Assembly: GCA_964352715.1 (NCBI GenBank)
Contig: CAYGSU010000007.1
Span: 14,336 to 78,335, forward strand
Direction of reading: 5' to 3'
Origin: JAVKBW01 sp964352715
GTDB lineage: Bacteria; Pseudomonadota; Alphaproteobacteria; UBA8366; Aestuariispiraceae
DNA: 64,000 bases
Shown here: piece after piece, positions 24,292-32,577 of the stretch
Layout: each line of letters starts with the position of its first letter
Position numbering within the stretch: the first letter of the stretch is position 1
Notes under the pieces: generated by a model
Told to the model about the DNA's origin: nothing
Seen by the model: the letters and a program-made list of their open reading frames with translations, nothing else
Databases searched by the model: none
Made by a program: the position numbers and the translations under genes

Positions 24292-25650
24292 ATGGGTATT
24301 GAGCTAAAAGAATCTGGATTTCGATCCTTGCGACCGGGTATTGCGGTCGCAGCAATTCTGTTGAGCCTTTTCGCTGTCGAAGCGCGGGCGCAAACGGCCG
24401 GAGACGCCTCGAACACGGAATTGCAGCGGGCGCTGGAAGACACGACCACAGACAGTGCGCTCGCTGTTGCCCAGAAGGCTATTTCGGAAGGCCGGTACGA
24501 ACAGGCAGTCGGTATCCTGACCGGCCTGCTGCTCGGCGACCCCGAAAATGCCAGTCTGAAACTGCTGATCGGCGATCTGTACAGCCGTATGGGCAGCTTT
24601 GTTCAGGCCCGGTCCTATGTCGAAGATGCACTTGATTCGAACACGCTGAACGCCGACGAGACGCAGAATGCCGAAACCATTCTTGCCCTGATGGGCGGCG
24701 GCGGGCCGGTTCGCGACGTCTTCAGTCTTTCCGGACGGATTTCCTCCGGCCTGCGATATCGAAGCAACGCAACAGGCGGAACGACCAGCGGTGTTGTTAT
24801 CATCAACGATCAGGTCGTCGCCTCAAACAACAATGCGGAAAAAGAATCGGACACCGACTGGTTTCTGAGCGGTTCAGCCCGCGCTGTTTACGTTCTGGAT
24901 CCTGAGAGCAAACTGAATTTTGATACACGCGGCTTCGCTCTGGTCAGAAAACAATTCGCCGAAACACAGAACGATCTGATTGTGGGTGAGGTCACCCCTG
25001 GTCTTGGCATGCCGCTTATTGCGAGTGAATCGTATATCATGCAGGGCAGAGGCTACGGCATTCTCGGATTTGCCGATTTGGATGGCGAACTGGCCCAGAC
25101 AGTGTACGGTGCCGGCGGTGAATTACGGCACCAACTAGGCAAGAAGCTGCAGCTCAGCCAGACACTTGAATACCGCGAAGTCGATTACCGGGCGATTACC
25201 GGGCGAGCGACCCTTGAGGAGCTGGATGGCAGCGAAGCCAGACTGACGCTCGGCGCACGATATCTGCTTACAGAAGATCTCGTCGCCGGTTTGAATTACC
25301 GCCTCAACGACCGCGATACCGTAACCACGGATCAGGATCGTGAACAGCACCGCATCGGCGGTGATCTGACCTACAGTTACGACACGCCTTTCGAACTTAG
25401 CAGCAACAGTTCGCGCGTTCGTGGTGGCGTCAGCTACACTGCAACGAATTTTGAAAACCCGGACAGAACAATTTCAACGGTAACAGAGCGCGAAGACCGG
25501 GAATGGCGCATCGACCTTTCAAACAATCTGGCTGTGCGCGACAACCTGACCTTCGATGTCGCCCTCAGCCACAGCGAACGGTCGAGTTCACTACCGAACT
25601 TTGAAACGGACAATACATCCGTTTCTGTTGGACTTTCGCTTAACTTCTAG
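24292..25650 (+). CDS. TPR plus outer-membrane beta-barrel protein (Slam-like architecture)
   Basis: 452 residues. A signal peptide ends near residue 34 (EARAQ). Residues ~45-130 contain TPR-type helices (AISEGRYEQAVGILTGLLLGD and LLIGDLYSRMGSFVQA). From ~145 to the end the protein is alternating beta-strands with Tyr/Phe at strand ends, and it closes with LSLNF, a C-terminal Phe for BAM. N-terminal TPR plus a C-terminal barrel of this size is the layout of surface-lipoprotein assembly modulators (Slam, DUF560), which export partners to the surface. Homology is judged from architecture only. The FecR-domain gene starts 31 bases downstream and is a candidate partner. Confidence 0.7.
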   Translation: MGIELKESGFRSLRPGIAVAAILLSLFAVEARAQTAGDASNTELQRALEDTTTDSALAVAQKAISEGRYEQAVGILTGLLLGDPENASLKLLIGDLYSRMGSFVQARSYVEDALDSNTLNADETQNAETILALMGGGGPVRDVFSLSGRISSGLRYRSNATGGTTSGVVIINDQVVASNNNAEKESDTDWFLSGSARAVYVLDPESKLNFDTRGFALVRKQFAETQNDLIVGEVTPGLGMPLIASESYIMQGRGYGILGFADLDGELAQTVYGAGGELRHQLGKKLQLSQTLEYREVDYRAITGRATLEELDGSEARLTLGARYLLTEDLVAGLNYRLNDRDTVTTDQDREQHRIGGDLTYSYDTPFELSSNSSRVRGGVSYTATNFENPDRTISTVTEREDREWRIDLSNNLAVRDNLTFDVALSHSERSSSLPNFETDNTSVSVGLSLNF

Positions 25651-25681
25651 AACGTGATCGAGAAAAAAGAGATCCGACCCA

Positions 25682-26569
25682 ATGAACCGTTTCCAACTCC
25701 TCGCCTCCGCCAGTTTCCTGACCATTATTACCGGTCAGGGAGCAACGGCTGCCGATTCAGCTGAAATCGCAGGCGCCGCTGTCACGGCCATCCCCTCGAT
25801 TCAGGCGGTTCTTGGCGAGGCCGCGCCGCGATCCATTGCTGTCGGCAACAGCATCTTCCGGAACGAATCGATTACGACAGGACCGAATGGCCATCTGCAC
25901 ATTCTTTTCCGTGACGAATCCAACATGACGCTGGGCCCGAATGCGAAACTGGTGATCGATGAATTCATCTACGATCCCGAAACCGGCGCAGGCAACGTCG
26001 TGTTGCAGCAGGCTGAAGGCATCATGCGGTTTGTCGGTGGCGCGATCAGCAAAACCGGCAATGTAACCATCAATACGACGGTAGGAACGATCGGTGTGCG
26101 CGGTGGCGTGGTGCTGGTCAATGTTCTCGAAACCGGCGGCGTACAGGTTTTCTTCGTGTTCGGCGATCAGGTATCGTTCGACAGCGTAACCGGCGACAAT
26201 CTTCTTCTGGATGATATCGGGTTTTCGTTTTCTGTCGATGCGAACGGCGCGATCAGCGAACCGGTTGAAATCAACCCGGATGATCTGGGCGCAACGATGA
26301 ACAGTCTCGAGTCTCCGGACAGTTCGGCTGTCAGGATCAGCGTACCCGATGCCGCGCTGACCAACCTGCAGGACAGGCTTGAACAGCAACAGATTGATCC
26401 GGATACCGGTCTGGCCGGTGAACTCGGCGAAGTCGAGCCGGTTACCCTTGAAGAGCTGGAAACCATCCTCGGGCTGGATGTTCTGGAAGAACAGGCGATT
26501 CAGGAAGTCTTCGACGAGCAGGCCGAAGATGATGGAAACGGCGGTGACCCGCCTATAACTGGGTCCTGA
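25682..26569 (+). CDS. Secreted FecR-domain protein
   Basis: 295 residues. A signal peptide of about 24 residues (ending GATA-AD) is followed directly by a FecR domain: GNSIFRNESITTGPNGHLHI near 58-78, LGPNAKLVIDEFIYDP near 83-98 and a TTVGTIGVRGG strand near 133-143. The C-terminal third is acidic and low-complexity, ending GNGGDPPITGS. There is no membrane helix and no ECF sigma factor nearby, so it is not a classical FecR anti-sigma regulator. It is more like the secreted FecR proteins paired with outer-membrane exporters. It probably forms an operon with the TPR/barrel gene and meets the convergent sulfotransferase stop with zero gap. Confidence 0.75.
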   Translation: MNRFQLLASASFLTIITGQGATAADSAEIAGAAVTAIPSIQAVLGEAAPRSIAVGNSIFRNESITTGPNGHLHILFRDESNMTLGPNAKLVIDEFIYDPETGAGNVVLQQAEGIMRFVGGAISKTGNVTINTTVGTIGVRGGVVLVNVLETGGVQVFFVFGDQVSFDSVTGDNLLLDDIGFSFSVDANGAISEPVEINPDDLGATMNSLESPDSSAVRISVPDAALTNLQDRLEQQQIDPDTGLAGELGEVEPVTLEELETILGLDVLEEQAIQEVFDEQAEDDGNGGDPPITGS

Positions 26570-27436
26570 TCACTTCGTGTAACTATTTCCGGTAACCGGT
26601 GTATATCCCCATTTCCGCATGATAGAACCGCAAAGTCGGTTGAATTTGGCATGTCGTTCGGGTGTCCAGTCACGCCAGCGTTCCAAGGGGTTGAAATCAG
26701 CCGGCATTGGCTGCGGACGAAAATCCACCCTTCCGTCTTCCGCTCGCGGCAGAAAGCTCGACCCGCGAACGATCGGGTTCTTGATCAGCTCCATGCATTC
26801 AGGCGCCATTGATAAATTTAATCTCTGAAGTAATGACCTGAACTCATTCTCGGTATCGCTAGCAAGCCGTTCATAGCGAACCAGAATATATCTGTTATCT
26901 TTTACCGCCTGCTGGTTCTCAGCCAACAGATCGGCTAAGTAACGAACGGATTTGGCCCATTGGCCGGCAATGGTTTCAAAGCTAAGCGCCATCCCCCAAT
27001 CGGTTTGAGCTCTCAGGTAGCTCGAAACGATCGAACGCGGATCACGAATCATGACCAGGACCTGACAACCGGGGAAAAGTTGCAACGCCACATGCAGGTC
27101 GCAAAGTCTTGGCGTTTTCAGAAGAAGACGATCTGACGTGTCGCGCTGGCCGATAAACTGCAGCAGCGTTCCGCCAAGAGCGCCCAGCAAATCATCCGGC
27201 GAAGCCTTTTCAGGACCGAGCGCCTGTTTGGCCCGAATTCCTTCCCAACGCTCGTAGAGGGTATCCGTATAGAACCTGAGGCTGTCAGCGTTTTGCAGCA
27301 GATAGTCCTCATGGAGGTTGGCCCGATAGACATTGGGGTGCGAATCCAAAAGAAACTTGCAGAACGTCGTTCCACTTCGGGCCATGGGCGCGCAAATAAT
27401 GATTGGCGCTCCCGGTTGCCTTCTGTCTAGCGTCAT
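26570..27436 (-). CDS. Sulfotransferase family protein
   Basis: Transfers sulfate from PAPS to a hydroxyl or amine acceptor. 288 residues from ATG 27436, which overlaps the glycosyltransferase stop as ATGA; the track-free longer start at 27481 would lie deep in that gene. PAPS motifs are present: the 5'-phosphosulfate loop APMARSGTTF near 15-25 and the 3'-phosphate site MIRDPRSIVSSYL near 127-140. A Sulfotransfer_3-type C-terminus follows. Coupled to a glycosyltransferase, it plausibly sulfates a glycan or surface polymer. The acceptor is not evident. Confidence 0.85.
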   Translation of the reverse strand: MTLDRRQPGAPIIICAPMARSGTTFCKFLLDSHPNVYRANLHEDYLLQNADSLRFYTDTLYERWEGIRAKQALGPEKASPDDLLGALGGTLLQFIGQRDTSDRLLLKTPRLCDLHVALQLFPGCQVLVMIRDPRSIVSSYLRAQTDWGMALSFETIAGQWAKSVRYLADLLAENQQAVKDNRYILVRYERLASDTENEFRSLLQRLNLSMAPECMELIKNPIVRGSSFLPRAEDGRVDFRPQPMPADFNPLERWRDWTPERHAKFNRLCGSIMRKWGYTPVTGNSYTK

Positions 27437-28983
27437 GATGCTTCGCAATCTTCTATCGATTGGTGTTGCCTTTGCCAGCACAGATCATCGAGCGCCTGGT
27501 CGAGCGTTCCAATCAGATGGTGACCCGTGTCAGATTCAGACACATCGCGAAGGACTGATCGAACGGTTTCAAGATCGATGTCTTCCTGTTCAGAAGTAAC
27601 AACCACCGGGCGTTGAATTCGCACAATCGGTCCGGGTTTTCCAAGAAGATTCAACAACAGATTTAGGCAGAAACCATCTTTCCTGTTTCTAGGTATTGCT
27701 CTGGCGCTGATCAATGCCTTCCTGGATATTGCAACCGTCGATAAGCTGCAAATCGTATTGTCCGTTATGAGTTGATAGGCTACCGAACTTCGGTCACCTG
27801 GAAGAGCGGCAGGCGTCTGATCATTCATGCCGCCATAACTCATCAGAACGGATTGCGGGCTGCATGACAGGGCATGCCGATGCGCATCAAGCGCATCTTC
27901 TGTGAATTCCTCACCAGCTTGCAGAAAAATCACTGCGCTTCCTGTCAACACATTGATCGCATATTGCAACTGTTCACCCGTGCCAAGCCCGGGGCGGACC
28001 GTGACGATGTGAAGCCTGAAGGGCCAGTCCCTCTCTGTTGTCTTCGCCAGAGACTCCTTCAATGTCTTTTCAACAACAACTGCGACTTCGCTAGGTGGCA
28101 GACGCTGACGGGTTGCGGATTCCAGGCTTTTTTCGAGATCCGCGACATCGTCGATACCGGTAATGATGAGGCTCAACGGCCGCTTCGGCACAGCAGCGAG
28201 CCATTTGTAGACCTGATGGCGAGCCGCAACCCCCAGCAGCCGTTGGCGAACAATTTCGTTATAGGAGTCCCGCAAATGGGCGAAATAGGGATGGCGCAGA
28301 TACAGTTTGGTCAATGTGTCCATTTCCCGGATAAGCCGGTTCAGGTCCATCGTGGTGTTCCCTGTCCATATCCGGTGCCTTAACAGGTTCTCCTGCACAT
28401 GGACAAAACTTTCAGGCGCTCGAAGCCACAGACGAGTATAGAAATCGGAATCCTCACCGATTGTCTTTTCTTCCGTGAAAGGACCGATAGCGCGTGCTGA
28501 GCGCGTCCGCACCATTACGGAACTCATCGTAAACGGCGGCGTCATCAGGCGTTCAGGCAGCGCCTCCGGTTCCTTCGCGCGCACCGCATAGTCGAGATCG
28601 TGTTCGGGAAATTCCAACCAGAAATTGCAATAGGCAAGCGTCGTCCCGCTCACCGACTTCAACGCGGATAGCATGGTGCGAAGAAATTCCGGCTCCCATA
28701 CGTCATCGCTGTCCAGAAAGGCGGCAAAGGGTGTTGTTACCGACGCCAGGCCTGAATTGGCCGCTGCGCCGACACCCCTGTTGGTTTCATGCCGCACAAG
28801 CTTGACCCGGTCGCCGTAATGCGATGCAACAGCCTCCGCCACGCCGTCCGTCGACCCGTCATCGACAACGACAATCGGCTGATCGGCAATACTCTGGTCG
28901 ATAACGGACCGAACAGCAGCAAGGGTTTGATCCCGCCGATTATAGGTCCGGATGATTGTGGTGACTTCTGCTCTTTCCGACAT
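27433..28983 (-). CDS. Family 2 glycosyltransferase with a second, degenerate GT-A-like domain
   Basis: 516 residues from ATG 28983 (ATG 29001 and TTG 29010 are alternatives). The N-terminal GT2 domain is intact: TTIIRTYNRRD near residue 8, VVVDDGSTDG near 41 and the metal-binding LDSDDVWEP near 92. From about residue 275 a second segment again looks GT-A-like (SLIITGIDDVADLEKSL, then SAVIFLQAGEEFTEDAL), but its DxD position reads AGE, so it is probably not catalytic. It is translationally coupled to the sulfotransferase, implying a sulfated saccharide product. Donor sugar and acceptor unknown. Confidence 0.8.
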   Translation of the reverse strand: MSERAEVTTIIRTYNRRDQTLAAVRSVIDQSIADQPIVVVDDGSTDGVAEAVASHYGDRVKLVRHETNRGVGAAANSGLASVTTPFAAFLDSDDVWEPEFLRTMLSALKSVSGTTLAYCNFWLEFPEHDLDYAVRAKEPEALPERLMTPPFTMSSVMVRTRSARAIGPFTEEKTIGEDSDFYTRLWLRAPESFVHVQENLLRHRIWTGNTTMDLNRLIREMDTLTKLYLRHPYFAHLRDSYNEIVRQRLLGVAARHQVYKWLAAVPKRPLSLIITGIDDVADLEKSLESATRQRLPPSEVAVVVEKTLKESLAKTTERDWPFRLHIVTVRPGLGTGEQLQYAINVLTGSAVIFLQAGEEFTEDALDAHRHALSCSPQSVLMSYGGMNDQTPAALPGDRSSVAYQLITDNTICSLSTVAISRKALISARAIPRNRKDGFCLNLLLNLLGKPGPIVRIQRPVVVTSEQEDIDLETVRSVLRDVSESDTGHHLIGTLDQALDDLCWQRQHQSIEDCEAS

Positions 28984-29160
28984 CCCCGCCACTTTTCTCA
29001 TTCGACCCAACTATGACAGGGCCTGTTTCGCCAAGTATAGAGATTCGCAGCACTATTGGCAGCCGCTTTGAACAGCATTCAACCGATTTGGACCCCTGAT
29101 TGTTATCAACTAAGCGAGAACAGCGCTATCAGGCTGAAACGGAACAATGGAATGGAAGAA

Positions 29161-29236
29161 TGGTGCCCAGGGACAGAATTGAACTGCCGACACGCGGATT
29201 TTCAATCCGCTGCTCTACCAACTGAGCTACCTGGGC
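29161..29236 (-). tRNA. tRNA-Phe (GAA)
   Basis: 76 bases with encoded CCA (29161-29163). On the minus strand it begins GCCCAGG, pairs with the CCTGGGC end, has a standard D arm (AGCTCAGTTGGTAGAGC), anticodon loop TTGAAAA within GGATT...AATCC, and a T arm GTTCAATTC. Cloverleaf is complete. It lies just downstream of yacG, a placement I recall in other alphaproteobacteria. Confidence 0.97.
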
Positions 29237-29365
29237 CCATTGAAATGACGACTTGCCGTCAGGCAGGTCATCGACTGGCGAGAAGCGGTTGTTTATTGAA
29301 AACAACCCGGCCTGTCCAGCCCGTATTTAACTCTCATCGACGCATACGGTCGGAACCCGCCGAAT

Positions 29366-29584
29366 TCAGCGATCCTGCTCATTGTCATTGACGGGCGATA
29401 TCGCAAGTTCTTCGCCCTCTTCTTCCGACCAGTCATCAGGTCCTTCAACGGCGGGAATACTGTAGTGACCACCGAGCCAACGATTGAGATCGATATTGGC
29501 GCAGCGTGACGAACAGAATGGACGGTATTTCTGAGTCTGCGGTTTGCCGCAGATCGAACAATTGGCCTTGGGTTTTTCAGTCAT
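29366..29584 (-). CDS. yacG: DNA gyrase inhibitor YacG
   Basis: 72 residues with the YacG zinc site CSICGKP near residue 9 and FCSSRCANIDLNRWL near 24-38 (C-x2-C then C-x3-C), the family hallmark. E. coli YacG binds GyrB and blocks supercoiling. The C-terminal 30 residues are acidic. Its ATG overlaps the stop of the RNase E/G gene (ATGA), placing it last in the his-to-yacG minus-strand run. Confidence 0.92.
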   Translation of the reverse strand: MTEKPKANCSICGKPQTQKYRPFCSSRCANIDLNRWLGGHYSIPAVEGPDDWSEEEGEELAISPVNDNEQDR

Positions 29585-30972
29585 TTTCGCAGCCTAACCT
29601 CCCAATCCGGCGATGCGCTTTCCTCCAGAGTGACCGACTGGCCGAGGCGGGTCTCGGTTTCCCGCAAGGCGGCCTCGAACGCGCCTTTAAGCAGACCAAG
29701 CACGGACGGCGGCGCTGAAACGACCGGACGCCCTGCGCCGGTCATATGCACCAGCTTCCGCAATATCGCCGCCGCTTCCGCTTCGGCCAGCGGACGCGCC
29801 GGCTGAACCGGTGACAAGAGCTGTTCCGTTAGCCCCGGTCCCGCGCGCTGGCGGGTTATTTCAACCAGCCCGGCCGCTGTCATGCCCAGGACATCGGTCG
29901 GAACGGATGCTGACCGCAACGCCTTGCGCGTCGCTTCGACAACTTTCTTTCGGTCTTCCTTGTTTCGCATTGAAACGAAGTCCACCACGATCAACCCGGA
30001 CAGGTTCCGCAGTTCGATTTGCCGGGCAACTTCGGCAGCAGCGCGGAGATTGAGCTTCACCGTGCCGGAAAATCCGTCCGGCGCCATCGCTGTATCGGCC
30101 AGATTGACATCAATGACGGTCATCGCCTCGACCTGATCGATCGACAGCGATCCGCCGCCCGGAATATCGACAAGCCTGCTGCGCAACGCATCGATTTCCG
30201 GCTCGATTCCGACGGCGGCAAAAATCGGCGCTCTTGGATCGTGAAAAAGCAAATCCTTGGTCAGATCGGGCCAGCTTTCCTCAACAGCCTTTTTCAGCGC
30301 AGCGAAACACAGCCGGTCATCCACGGCGATCCGGCCAGCCGGCGGCGCATCAAGAAGCACTGTTGTAAGGGCCTCAGGCGCAGGCTTCACAAGCCCCGGC
30401 GGTCCGCCCGCGCGGAAGGTCGAATCTGCAGCTTTCCAGGCCTCGGTCAGGCCCTGGATCTCCTGCATTATGGCAGCATCGGACGCCGCGACGGCAGGCC
30501 AGTTGACCATAAGACCGCCTTCCGTCGGTTTTGCCCCGGCAACAAGGGTTTCAAGTTCGGCCCGGCGGCGACCCTGGCCGCAGCGGCGGTCGAGCGTAAC
30601 GCCACCGCCTTTCGGGTAATAGGTCACGTACCGGCCCCTGAACACCGGTTTCGTGCTGATCGCAGGACCTTTTAGATCATCAGCTGCCCGCAGAACCTGC
30701 ACCAAAATCTGCTGGCCTTCGGTCAGGCCCTTTGGAAATTTTGGCAGAAAGGCATCGCCAAGCTTGGGGTCGCCCAGGTCGACGAAAGCGCCGGCGGTCG
30801 CTTTCTCGATCTTTTTCACCCGTGCCCGGTAGACCGCGCCGACCGGGCTTTGTTCGTCGATACGGTCGATTCGGAACCGCCGCAGCCGACCGTCATCGTC
30901 AACAACTGCAATTCGGGTTTCAGCCGGTGAAACCTCGATCAGCGTATCCCAGTCTTCCTCATGATCCGTCAT
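29581..30972 (-). CDS. Ribonuclease E/G family protein
   Basis: 463 residues, near the size of RNase G and lacking the long C-terminal scaffold of RNase E. An S1-like fold occupies about residues 40-110 (VYRARVKKIEKATAGAFVDLG). The DNase I-like catalytic part has IDQVEAMTVIDVN near 275-290 and LSGLIVVDFVSM near 325-337, preserving the two Mg-binding Asp residues. The family cuts single-stranded AU-rich RNA from a 5' monophosphate. The Zn-link cysteines of RNase E are not seen. ATGA overlaps join it to maf upstream and yacG downstream. Confidence 0.85.
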   Translation of the reverse strand: MTDHEEDWDTLIEVSPAETRIAVVDDDGRLRRFRIDRIDEQSPVGAVYRARVKKIEKATAGAFVDLGDPKLGDAFLPKFPKGLTEGQQILVQVLRAADDLKGPAISTKPVFRGRYVTYYPKGGGVTLDRRCGQGRRRAELETLVAGAKPTEGGLMVNWPAVAASDAAIMQEIQGLTEAWKAADSTFRAGGPPGLVKPAPEALTTVLLDAPPAGRIAVDDRLCFAALKKAVEESWPDLTKDLLFHDPRAPIFAAVGIEPEIDALRSRLVDIPGGGSLSIDQVEAMTVIDVNLADTAMAPDGFSGTVKLNLRAAAEVARQIELRNLSGLIVVDFVSMRNKEDRKKVVEATRKALRSASVPTDVLGMTAAGLVEITRQRAGPGLTEQLLSPVQPARPLAEAEAAAILRKLVHMTGAGRPVVSAPPSVLGLLKGAFEAALRETETRLGQSVTLEESASPDWEVRLRK

Positions 30973-31547
30973 TTCAGGTAACCCGCGCCGATCAACATTT
31001 GCCTGACATCAAACAGCGGCAAACCAACGACATTCGAATACGAGCCGTTGATAAACCGGATAAGTCCTTCCGAGGCGCCCTGGATGGCGTACCCGCCGGC
31101 CTTGCCCGCCCATTCACCGGATTCGATCATCGTGTCGATCTCGCGAATTTCGAAACGCTTGAAGGCAACCGCTGTCTGAACCAGGCGGGTCGATATCTTG
31201 CCGCCGGGCGCGACCAGGCACACCCCGCCATACACGCGGTGGCGCCGGCCGGACAACAGATTGAGACAGGCGCGCGCCGTTGCCGGGTCTTCGGCTTTCG
31301 GCAAAATCCGCCTTCCGACCGAAACCACCGTATCGGCGGCGAGGACGAAGGCATCCTGATGCTGCCGGGCGACGACGGCCGCTTTACCGGTAGCCATCCG
31401 CTCCGCATAGGGGCCTGGCAGTTCCCGGTCGAGCGGTGTCTCGTCGATATCCGCCGGGCTTATGACATCCGGTGTGATACCTATCTGCGCCAGCAGGTCG
31501 ACGCGGCGCGGGCTGGCGGACGCCAGAACAAACCGGACAAGGGACAC
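30969..31547 (-). CDS. maf: Maf-type nucleoside triphosphate pyrophosphatase
   Basis: 192 residues. Maf proteins hydrolyse dTTP/UTP or modified NTPs and are linked to division arrest. Motifs: LASASPRRVDLLAQIG near residue 8 (the nucleotide-binding start), ADTVVS near 72 (catalytic Asp), and the end GYAIQGASEGLIRFINGSYSNVVGLPL near 152-178 in outline. The start is GTG at 31547, immediately after the TAG of the phosphatase gene. A GGAG sequence eight bases upstream supports it. A four-base overlap couples it to the RNase E/G gene. Confidence 0.93.
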   Translation of the reverse strand: MSLVRFVLASASPRRVDLLAQIGITPDVISPADIDETPLDRELPGPYAERMATGKAAVVARQHQDAFVLAADTVVSVGRRILPKAEDPATARACLNLLSGRRHRVYGGVCLVAPGGKISTRLVQTAVAFKRFEIREIDTMIESGEWAGKAGGYAIQGASEGLIRFINGSYSNVVGLPLFDVRQMLIGAGYLK

Positions 31548-31979
31548 CTAAAGGTCTCCGAACTGTGTGGCGATGCGCTTGCGCAACTGATCGCGAACCT
31601 GCCGATACGCATCGAGCCTGATATCCCGGCTTCCTTCTACGATCGACGGGTCGAACGTGTTCCAGAACTCCACATCGCAGGCCATCGTGCGGGTCATTTC
31701 CACAGCGTGGTGCTGCGCTTCCGGCGACAGGGCGACGATGAGGTCAAAATAGGAATCCTCCATTTCGTCAAATGTCTTCGGGTTGTGATTGGACATGTCT
31801 ATGCCGATCTCGGACATCACCTGCACCATGAAGCCATCCAATTCGCCTTTTCGGGCGCCTGCGGAATCCACATAGATTTTCGTTCCCTTGAGAGATTTCA
31901 GAATTCCCTCGGCCATCGCCGAGCGAATGGAATTCATCGTGCAACAAAACAGGACGGCATCAGGATCAGCGCCGAACAT
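31548..31979 (-). CDS. Low-molecular-weight protein-tyrosine-phosphatase family protein
   Basis: 143 residues with the P-loop CTMNSIRS (Cys13-x5-Arg19) close to the N-terminus, and a candidate general acid in FDPSI near the C-terminus. Such proteins dephosphorylate tyrosine, or reduce arsenate in the thioredoxin-coupled branch; the extra C-terminal cysteines of ArsC are absent, so a phosphatase is more likely. It sits between UPF0262 and maf, where I recall an arsC/Wzb-like gene in many alphaproteobacteria. infA, sometimes found at this junction, is missing: maf follows with no gap. Confidence 0.8.
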   Translation of the reverse strand: MFGADPDAVLFCCTMNSIRSAMAEGILKSLKGTKIYVDSAGARKGELDGFMVQVMSEIGIDMSNHNPKTFDEMEDSYFDLIVALSPEAQHHAVEMTRTMACDVEFWNTFDPSIVEGSRDIRLDAYRQVRDQLRKRIATQFGDL

Positions 31980-32030
31980 TAGGCTGTCCTTTCCTGCATT
32001 GTTTGCGCCCCGCCTCTCTCCCTTTCAAAA

Positions 32031-32522
32031 CTAACTGCGAATGTGCAAGACACAGACAATGGTGAACAGGCGTCTGGCGGTCGCCTTGTCCATTTCAATC
32101 TTGTCTTTCAGCCTTTCGCGAAGAAGATCGGACCCTTCATTATGCAGGCCCCGCCGTGCCATATCGATTGTCTCGATCTGGCTGGGCGAAAGTTTCTTGA
32201 TGGCATCGTAGTAGCTTTCGCAGATCTGGAAATAATCCCGGATCAACCGGCGGAACGGTGTCAGCAGAAGCTGGAAGGTCTTGATTTCCTTTTCGCCGGT
32301 TTCATCATAGACACCGAAGATCAGCCGCTTGCCATCGCCATCGATACCAAGGAACACGCTGTACGGTCCATCAGGGCCGTTGACCAGCAGGAACCGGTTC
32401 ATATCCAGCAGGTCGTACATCGCGACAGCGCGTTCGTGTTCGATTTCGGGGCTGCGTTTGACGACGTTTTTCTCATCGAGCTTCATGTCGACGATGCGAT
32501 GATTTTCACCGAAGTCTACCAT
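32031..32522 (-). CDS. UPF0262 family protein
   Basis: 163 residues from ATG 32522; an earlier in-frame start at 32591 would overlap the end of hisD and adds non-conserved sequence. The pattern is that of alphaproteobacterial UPF0262: ERAVAMYDLLDMNRF near 32, FQLLLTPFRRLIRDYFQICESY near 85-107 in part, and QIETIDMARRGLHNEG near 118-133. Function unknown; the constant hisD-UPF0262 linkage is known for this class of bacteria. 55 bases separate it from hisD. Confidence 0.88.
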   Translation of the reverse strand: MVDFGENHRIVDMKLDEKNVVKRSPEIEHERAVAMYDLLDMNRFLLVNGPDGPYSVFLGIDGDGKRLIFGVYDETGEKEIKTFQLLLTPFRRLIRDYFQICESYYDAIKKLSPSQIETIDMARRGLHNEGSDLLRERLKDKIEMDKATARRLFTIVCVLHIRS

Positions 32523-32577
32523 TGTGCTTTCCCCTGCCGTCCGTTCGCGAAGCTGTGCTGGAACCACCTCACAGCCG

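Noticed and set aside
29287..29307. An eight-pair inverted repeat (GGTTGTTT...AAACAACC) between yacG and tRNA-Phe as a terminator
   Set aside because: It lacks a T-tract in the direction of transcription, and a tRNA follows on the same strand, so termination there is doubtful.
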